From Mycogone perniciosa (Eukaryota; Ascomycota; Sordariomycetes; Hypocreales; Hypocreaceae), in contig JAOALB010000007.1 of the NCBI GenBank assembly GCA_025331125.1, forward strand, positions 1 through 64,000: a DNA stretch of 64,000 nt, read 5' to 3'. Shown here piece by piece: positions 58,262-64,000 of the stretch; positions within the stretch are counted from its first letter, which is position 1, and each line of letters begins with the position of its first letter. The translations under genes and the position numbers were made by a program. The notes under the pieces were generated by a model. The model did not search any database. It was not told the DNA's origin and saw only the letters and a program-made list of their open reading frames with translations.

Positions 58262-59700
58262 TTTGGCGAATCTACTTCGTATTGACGGAGGAGATGAGAC
58301 GGGATTGAACAGCTAAAGAAGGGGCGGTCCAAAAATGGAGAACTGACACGTGAGATCACGCGCACGCGATCGCACGCAGCAACACAGCGGGTGAAGTGTC
58401 GACGAGACCTGTAAGAGATAAAGTGGCGGCTGTCGGAGTTGAGGGGCCTTTTTTAAGATATGAAAAGAGAGCGCAGGAAACGCGAGAGAGGGCGTCGCAG
58501 GTTTTGAGACGTTGCATGGTCAAGTCACCGAGACGACTTTTTGGTGGAGATTTAAAGCCTCGGGACGCGGGCCTCGTTGCTGAGCCTCCCCGGAGGTACC
58601 CCAGGCATGGCGCCAAAGGGCACCTGCCGCGGAAATACCCTGGAGATACATACAGGTACAAAAAGGAACAACAAGGGACTTTGAGTTCCTGCAAGCATGT
58701 GTATGTGCATGCATAAGACCCCGAAATCGTTCATTTGGGATTCTTTGGACTGCTGTGATACTACGACGTACATGATGCGAGATACAACATGGAGAAGTTG
58801 CATGAAGTACGAAGGACAAGTACTTCGTACTGCTGCTATGTAAGTGAGTTTGGTGGGTAACTTGGGATTAACAAATCAGAAGCTCAAGTGAGCAACGTGA
58901 CAACAGTAGGATGTCAGAGGCCATTCGAGCGTACTTGAGATGCCAACCTAGCTTCTTTTTAACACTATGATGGTCTGCAGATAATAATAGTAACTTTTTA
59001 CGAAGTACGGAGTACGGAGTACACTGCATGAACCTATGAACCTGGAGTACAGAGTGTGTTTGTACTTCGTACAGTACGAACCCTCTTTCTTCCAAAGTCA
59101 ATACTGCATTAATAGAACTAAGCATTCGGTTAAAATTGGTGAAAGTGATTTCAAGGTCAAGATCATTCTGTCTGCTCATTATACTGCTCTATTGTTTCTC
59201 CGTACTATTTTATGTAGTTTAGTACCATTGATGTTCTATTCTTGCTTCCAGACAATGCTACTAGCGATTTGTCAGCGCACGGGCCATCCCCTAGCGCCAG
59301 ATCAAGCACCAAGATTTCCTACCGCCAGGCATCGTGATTCGTAGCCTCGTCGCGTTCCGTATCTCTTCAACTCAACTCCAACTCACAGCCAAAACTCCAT
59401 TCAGGGAGCCAGCAACGCATTCCTTGAGGCGCAAGAGTCGCACAGCGCCGCAGCGTTTGCTTCACGGCTCTGCCTTTTCTCTTTTCCTCGCCACTTCCTC
59501 GTCGAGCGAGCTGACCCTCCGAGAGGCCAGCGCAGCGAGAAAGGAACCCTTGATAGAGGCAGCCTCTTGTCGCGCGAGAAATTAGAAGATATTTCTCCTA
59601 ATCACGTGGATTTAGATTCCAACTGCCTACATTCGTTCTATTTCTAGCCTCCGATCCGCTCACGAAACCTCCGTCGCGCGCCGCTTTTCAATCGCCCATC
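58262..59700. other. Divergent region between MPO1 and RPB7
   Basis: 1.4 kb. TACGAAGTA/TACGGAGTA motifs cluster at about 58805-58835 and 58997-59070. Frames are short and not credible. A CT-rich leader precedes RPB7. Confidence 0.5.
58997..59070. repeat. Cluster of TACGAAGTA/TACGGAGTA motifs
   Basis: TACGAAGTACGGAGTACGG-type tandem copies at the left and an inverted TACTTCGTACAGTACGAA at the right, within about 75 bases. Confidence 0.8.
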
Positions 59701-60388
59701 ATGTTCTTCCTATACAACATGGAGCGCAGGGTGACCCTACATCCCTCATACTTCGGCCGTAACATGCACGAATTAGTCACGAGCAAGCTCTTGAAGGATG
59801 TGGAAGGCACTTGCGCGGGCAGCTACTATATCATCTCTATCATGGACACCTTTGACATATCAGAAGGACGCATCCTTCCGGGCAATGGGCTCGCAGAGTT
59901 CACTGTTGGGTATCGTGCAGTTGTCTGGAGACCATTCAAGGGCGAGACGGTAAGGCAGAACCTGCACCAGAGTCGGCAAGGAGTAGTAGCTGTCTGACCC
60001 TGATCAGGTTGATGCCGTCGTCTACTCCATCAATCCACAGGGCTTCTTCGCCCAGGCTGGACCGCTAAGGCTGTTCGTGTCTGCTCATGTATGTTGACGC
60101 ACTTGTGCCGATGCCATGATAAGCTCTCACTGACTTGGCTATATAGCTGATACCGAGCGATATCAAATGGGACCCGAACGCGACGCCACCGCAATTCACC
60201 AACAATGAAGATACAGTCATCGAGCCAGGGACGCACGTGCGCGTCAAGATTATTGGTACTCGAACAGAAGTCGGTGAGATGTGGGCCATTGGAAGCATCA
60301 AGGAGGACTACTTGGGGTATGAGGACAATTGAGGGAAGCATTTTATTTGAGCACTGCTAACTATGAGCACAGATGCCTCCAGGATTAA
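59701..60388 (+). CDS. RPB7: RNA polymerase II subunit RPB7
   Basis: Four exons (59701-59949, 60008-60088, 60147-60316, 60373-60388) give 171 residues, exactly the yeast length. RPB7 forms with RPB4 the stalk of RNA polymerase II that contacts nascent RNA and initiation factors. Seen are MFFLYNMERRVTLHPSYFG, the SHS2/tip part with GRILPGNGLAEFTVGYRAVVWRPFKGE, then the OB-fold half with DAVVYSINPQGFFAQAGPLRLFVSAHLIPSD, RVKIIGTRTEVGEMWAIGSIKEDYLG. The last intron begins GTATGAGG inside the Gly codon and ends with CTAACTATGAGCACAG, leaving only five codons and the stop in exon 4; reading through would instead end YEDN. The intron version matches the family length better. Confidence 0.95.
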
Positions 60389-61239
60389 TAACGATGCGAT
60401 CTGGGGACTATCGGTAAAAGAAATAGCACGGGCAACCGCGCATAGATGATCTCAGACGAAGAATGAAAAGAATACTAGCGAGAATCCAGGCAACCCCATC
60501 AATGTGGGGGCAACTTTTACCCCTGTTGACAAGACATTGCGAAGACGGAACAGCCTGCATATACGGAGTCAGCATATGATCAGTTTACGCATTCGAAACT
60601 CAAGGATTAGTCTGACTCTGAAGCAAGCCTTGTCACATTTAACAGAGGGGGCCCTTGATTGCCTTCGACTCGATACCATCAGCTCAGTGGGCTGCGATAT
60701 CTGCGGCCAAGCGACCCATCTTGGCTTTTTTTTGGTGCAAGAATGGCGAAAATAATTTCAAGGATATCATTTCCGTGTATTGTCATTTAAAAAGCAGATA
60801 GACAATGTAAAACCATCTTACAAGCGTCTTGCCATGCTACCTAGCCACAACGACCATCCGCAATCGCGCAATCGGCAGTCCTGGAATCGGAACAGAAACG
60901 GAGCATCTCTGCTCTCGCCCCCACCGAAGAACTCGGAGTCTCGGACATGCAGTATTAGTCTCTTTAGTCTCTGATCCCCGAGCCTCCCCCGCAAGCATCA
61001 GTTGCACTATTACGGAGTATGTAATAGCCACTGTGGACATAGTAGCAGGTCGCCTCTTGACCTTCCTGGCGCCCTCCCACGTCATCCAATAGTACTCGTA
61101 GTAAATCTGGATTTACATTCATCATACCTCCGCGCATAATCCTCGTCCGTTCCGCGGGGATTTCCTCGGGTCTTTGGCAGTATCCATTCATAAAATAGGC
61201 CCGGGGCGAACCGCAACCGAACAACAGAACCTTGAAAGG
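60389..61239. other. Intergenic region upstream of the aldolase gene
   Basis: About 850 bp. One TACGGAGTA motif lies near 61012. No credible gene. Confidence 0.5.
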
Positions 61240-62390
61240 ATGAACACCTTTTCGTTTATAAGTGCTGTAGGACCCCGCATACTCTCCCCCCGACCCCAAT
61301 TCCTGTCGCCCATTGCTGCACGACAGCTTGTCATTGAAACGGGACGAAAGGTTGCTGGTCAACGATTCATGATGCAGGCGGCAAACAGACTTAAGACGTT
61401 GCTTGACCAGGGCACGCCGGCCTATGGTGCCTGGCAGATGTTGCCTGGGGCGAACATCTCAAGGACTTTGGCGCGGTCCGGAGCAGATTGGGTCCTGATA
61501 GACTGCGAGCATGGCAACGTTGACGGTATGTCCATTGGCCCTAGTGTCATGAGGTGATGAGTTGGTAAGCTAATGTTGTTCGGTGTGCAGACAGTGCTAT
61601 GCACGAGGCCGTTCCCGCCGTTGCGGCCACTGGCGCCTCACCCATTGTTCGAGTCCCGGATAATCAGTCATGGATGGTGAAGCGTGAGTCAAGCTTAATA
61701 CACTATTATGACGAATCTTTGGTACTGATGAGAGCGAACAGGCGCTCTGGATGCTGGCGCACACGGAGTATGTCCAGATTGCCCTAACAAGAGGCGAAGC
61801 TGGATTGTTGACAGATACCCAGGTCCTCGTTCCGTTGTTACGCACGGCCGAAGAAGCCAAGGAGCTCGTTCAAGCTGCCAAGTTCCCCCCTCAGGGCCGC
61901 CGAGGCTTCGGCTCCCCATTCTCCGTTGAGCGCTTCGACGCCAAGCTCGCGGGCACCGATTACCTTCAGCAAGCTAACGATTCCATCTTAACCATGGTCC
62001 AGATCGAGACCAAGGAATCCCTTGAAGCTGTGGATGAGATTGCCGCTGTGGAGGGCATTGATGTGCTCTTCATCGGCCCCTTTGACCTAGGTAAGCTAGC
62101 CTTCCCCCACAACCGATCTCGCTATAAGTTCCTCATCTAACAACCGACGAATAGGCAACAGCATCGGACACCCCATTATCAACGGCGTTATTGTCCCAGA
62201 GCTCAAGGAAGCCATCGCCAAAATCGTCACAGCCACGAAGAAGGCCGGAAAGAAGGTTGCCGTCTACTCTACTAGCGGCGAGCAGGCCAAGCAATACAGA
62301 GAGCAAGGCTTTGACATGATCCACGTCGTGACGGACTATGCAGCACTAGCTGCGAAGGCCAAGCACGAGATTAGCATTGCCAGAGGATGA
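61240..62390 (+). CDS. HpcH/HpaI-family aldolase
   Basis: Five exons (61240-61525, 61591-61683, 61742-61767, 61823-62090, 62155-62390) give 302 residues. The family is the class II, metal-dependent pyruvate aldolases (2,4-dihydroxyhept-2-ene-1,7-dioate aldolase type). Seen are GAWQMLPGANISRTLARSG, LIDCEHGNVDD (active-site region), ASPIVRVPDN with the conserved Arg, RALDAGAHGVLVPLL, the metal-ligand Glu in VQIETKES, and FIGPFDLGNSIG. The first 40 residues are rich in Ser, Arg and Pro without acids and could be a mitochondrial targeting signal. The third exon is only 26 nt, and its inclusion is needed for the conserved LDAGAHGVLVP motif. The natural substrate is unknown; there is no pathway neighbour. 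Confidence 0.92.
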
Positions 62391-62462
62391 GAACGACTGA
62401 GGAGCTCGTAACCAATGTAGTATCACTCTTGGGGGATTCCCAACTTGAATAAATAATGACTA

Positions 62463-62848
62463 TTAGACCCCTTCGGCTTGGTCCATCTTGGCCTCGACTT
62501 GTTCTGGTGTGAAGCGATGCATTAACTTGATAGCTTTTCCAACCTTGCTAATGTCCTCTTCCCCAGACTCGGCTTTGCTGATGTGTATCTATGCAAAAAA
62601 TCGTCAACGTGAGAAACCGCAATGCCAATAAGAACTAAAGCTCAGTCACTTACCACCGGAATATCAAAGTCGTACAAATACCTCCACTCTTTGGACTCCG
62701 GTTGAGCCAGATTCACCTCTTTGTAAACAAACGGCCTTTTATCCCACACATTGGAGAGAACGTCTTTTGCTTGGGTGCAAAGACCGCAGTTATCTCTTGA
62801 GAACAAGGTGATCCTACACGCTTGCAGGAGATGCCTAGTTGCAAACAT
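62463..62848 (-). CDS. Glutaredoxin-like protein
   Basis: Two exons (62654-62848, 62463-62588) give 106 residues. The thioredoxin-fold start reads RITLFSRDNCGLCTQAKDVL with a CxxC pair (CGLC), followed by YKEVNLAQPESKEW and the cis-Pro turn DIPVIHI, which spans the intron. These match the small glutaredoxin-like family (yeast YDR286C, human C5orf63). A short C-terminal helix with HRFTPEQVEAKM ends the protein. The N-terminus (MFATRHLLQACR) might be a short mitochondrial signal. It is probably a redox protein; no specific partner is known. Confidence 0.9.
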
Positions 62849-63211
62849 TCTGAATCCTCAATGATTAATGTTAGTTTATAAGCACTATTTCCACTTCATA
62901 AGATAAGATTCTCTTTTTATTAGTTGTTGTGTTTGCTGAGCATAGGTAGTTCGGAGCTTGGATCGCTAGCTCCACGGCCTAATCGCATATCAGGTGCGCT
63001 GGTGGGACAAGGATCTCCACAGCCCCGCATCAGGATAGGAAGGCGGTGAGTTAGTCATAACCAACTCCGTCATCTTTCTAGAAGAACCCACCCCGCCAGT
63101 CGATCAAAATCTTGACCTTGCTACGAGATACTGTTTCATGTGCTTAAATCGGTTCGTTACAAATCATTCCACGTTCTTTCGGTGCTTTTCTGGGAGGGAA
63201 TCGAATTAGCC
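62849..63211. other. Divergent promoter region of the glutaredoxin-like and CHORD genes
   Basis: 363 bp between two starts on opposite strands. No recognised motif. Confidence 0.5.
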
Positions 63212-64000
63212 ATGACTCAAAAGTGCGTCCGTCAAGGCTGCGGCAAGGAGTTTACCGACGCGGATGAGAAGTGTCAGTACCATCCTGGCCCACCCATATT
63301 CCACGAGGGGCAGAAAGGTATTATACAGATCCGGACTTATACACTTTGAAATTTCACAAGCCTGTATACTAATTGGGAGCAACCAGGATGGAAATGCTGC
63401 AAGCCACGAGTCCTTACGTTCGATGAGTTCATGTCCATCCCGCCCTGTACCACAGGCACCCATTCCACTACCGAGAGACCTCCCCCCGTCGAAGAGAAGC
63501 CCCAGATAGATGAAGCTGCCCTAGCCAAGAAGATTGCAGAGGCTAGCGTTTCTGCACCAACACGTTTGCCTGTCCAGCCCGCGCAACAAACACCGACCCC
63601 GCCACCGCCGCCACCAGAGTCAGAGAACGATGACCCGAGCCTAGACATCCCCGATGGAGCAGAGTGTCGCCGAAAGGCGTGCAATGCAAAGTACAGGAAA
63701 GGAAGCTCGAGAGAGGATGAGGAATGCGTACATCACCCGGGAGCACCCATCTTTCATGAGGGTAGCAAGGGGTATTTGTGCTGCAAGAGGCGAGTGTTGG
63801 AATTCGACCAGTTCATGAAGATTGAGGGTTGTAAGACCAGAGACAGACATCTCTTCATTGGTAGTGGAAAGAAGGGCAAGTCGGGATCGGGGGAGGAAGA
63901 AGTCCTGTCCACAGTCAGGTAAGATTAAGCTTGGTCCACGTCCAGGATGTTGTGGGACAGTCATTTTGACGAGACTTCAGACACGACTTTTACCAGACTC
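63212..64000 (+). CDS. CHORD and CS domain protein (RAR1/CHP1-like), 3' part beyond the window
   Basis: Exons 63212-63317, 63387-63918 and the start of a third at 63981. The first CHORD zinc-binding domain reads CVRQGCGKEFTDAD, CQYHPGPPIFHEGQKGWKCC, FDEFMSIPPC; the intron splits it at a Gly codon. A Pro-rich linker (PTPPPPPPE) leads to the second CHORD: CRRKACNAKYRKGSS, CVHHPGAPIFHEGSKGYLCC, FDQFMKIEGCK. The third exon begins with RHDFYQT, the usual entry to a CS domain. These proteins are HSP90 co-chaperones that work with SGT1. Only the N-terminal 219 or so residues are in the window. Confidence 0.94.

Noticed and set aside
60317..60340. RPB7 ending by read-through with YEDN
   Set aside because: An intron with good donor, branch site and acceptor gives GCLQD and the exact family length of 171 residues.
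1..64000. tRNA, rRNA or CRISPR features
   Set aside because: No tRNA-like A and B boxes in proper spacing, no rRNA sequence and no spaced direct repeats were recognised by eye; a covariance-model scan would be decisive for tRNAs.

Overview
This is a stretch of a filamentous ascomycete nuclear genome, most likely a Sordariomycete and perhaps Hypocreales (inference from protein flavour, short GT-AG introns of about 45-85 nt with CTAAC-type branch sites, and gene style). Twenty-one protein-coding genes are supported; the last runs off the right edge. Most are single-copy housekeeping genes whose exon structure could be resolved by hand: each model keeps frame and matches the expected family length.

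Layout. 0.4-1.6 kb: ERG26-type sterol dehydrogenase (+). 2.7-6.4 kb: LRG1-type LIM/RhoGAP protein (-). 8.0-9.7 kb: membrane protein with an alpha/beta-hydrolase-like half (-). 10.6-11.8 kb: Ser/Pro-rich protein with an in-frame TAG (-). 11.8-15.7 kb: gene desert rich in a TACGGAGTA/TACGAAGTA-type motif. 15.7-16.5 kb: unknown protein (+). 17.4-19.1 kb: E2 protein with two UBC folds and tiny exons (-). 20.1-21.4 kb: RFC2 (+). 21.5-23.1 kb: coiled-coil protein (-). 23.6-30.2 kb: BRR2 spliceosomal helicase (+). 31.0-33.1 kb: PWWP chromatin protein (+). 33.9-36.4 kb: ORC3 (+). 36.4-39.8 kb: gene-poor DNA. 39.8-40.3 kb: small unknown protein (+). 41.1-44.0 kb: GMP synthase GUA1 with 17 exons (+). 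44.4-45.2 kb: SEC66 (-). 45.9-48.0 kb: NPL4 (+). 48.6-53.7 kb: arginine-specific carbamoyl-phosphate synthase large chain CPA2 (-). 53.7-56.4 kb: gene-poor DNA. 56.4-57.1 kb: small basic protein (+). 57.6-58.3 kb: MPO1 (-). 59.7-60.4 kb: RPB7 (+). 61.2-62.4 kb: HpcH/HpaI aldolase (+). 62.5-62.8 kb: glutaredoxin-like protein (-). 63.2 kb to the end: CHORD/CS protein (+, partial).

The most striking object is inside CPA2. A 1.4-kb intron, sitting exactly in the highly conserved NPET motif of the synthetase, carries a complete 426-codon ORF on the same strand. It encodes a protein with a GIY-YIG nuclease signature (GIY, YVG, downstream Arg and Glu) followed by two C2H2 zinc fingers: the layout expected of a homing-type nuclease in a nuclear, spliceosome-type intron. 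The donor (GTAAGT) and branch-like GCTAAC are textbook, but the position that best restores the CPSase motif ends in CG, not AG. The nearest usable AG coincides with the stop codon of the nuclease ORF and would add 14 residues. Other notable points are a 3-nt exon (one conserved Pro codon), a 16-nt exon and a GC-AG intron in GUA1, a 12-nt exon in the E2 gene, and ACGCGT boxes about 100-130 bp upstream of RFC2, ORC3 and the PWWP gene.

The genes do not form one pathway. They are a typical fungal mix of replication (RFC2, ORC3), splicing and transcription (BRR2, RPB7), protein quality control (NPL4, E2, SEC66, CHORD), and nucleotide, arginine and lipid metabolism (GUA1, CPA2, ERG26, MPO1).
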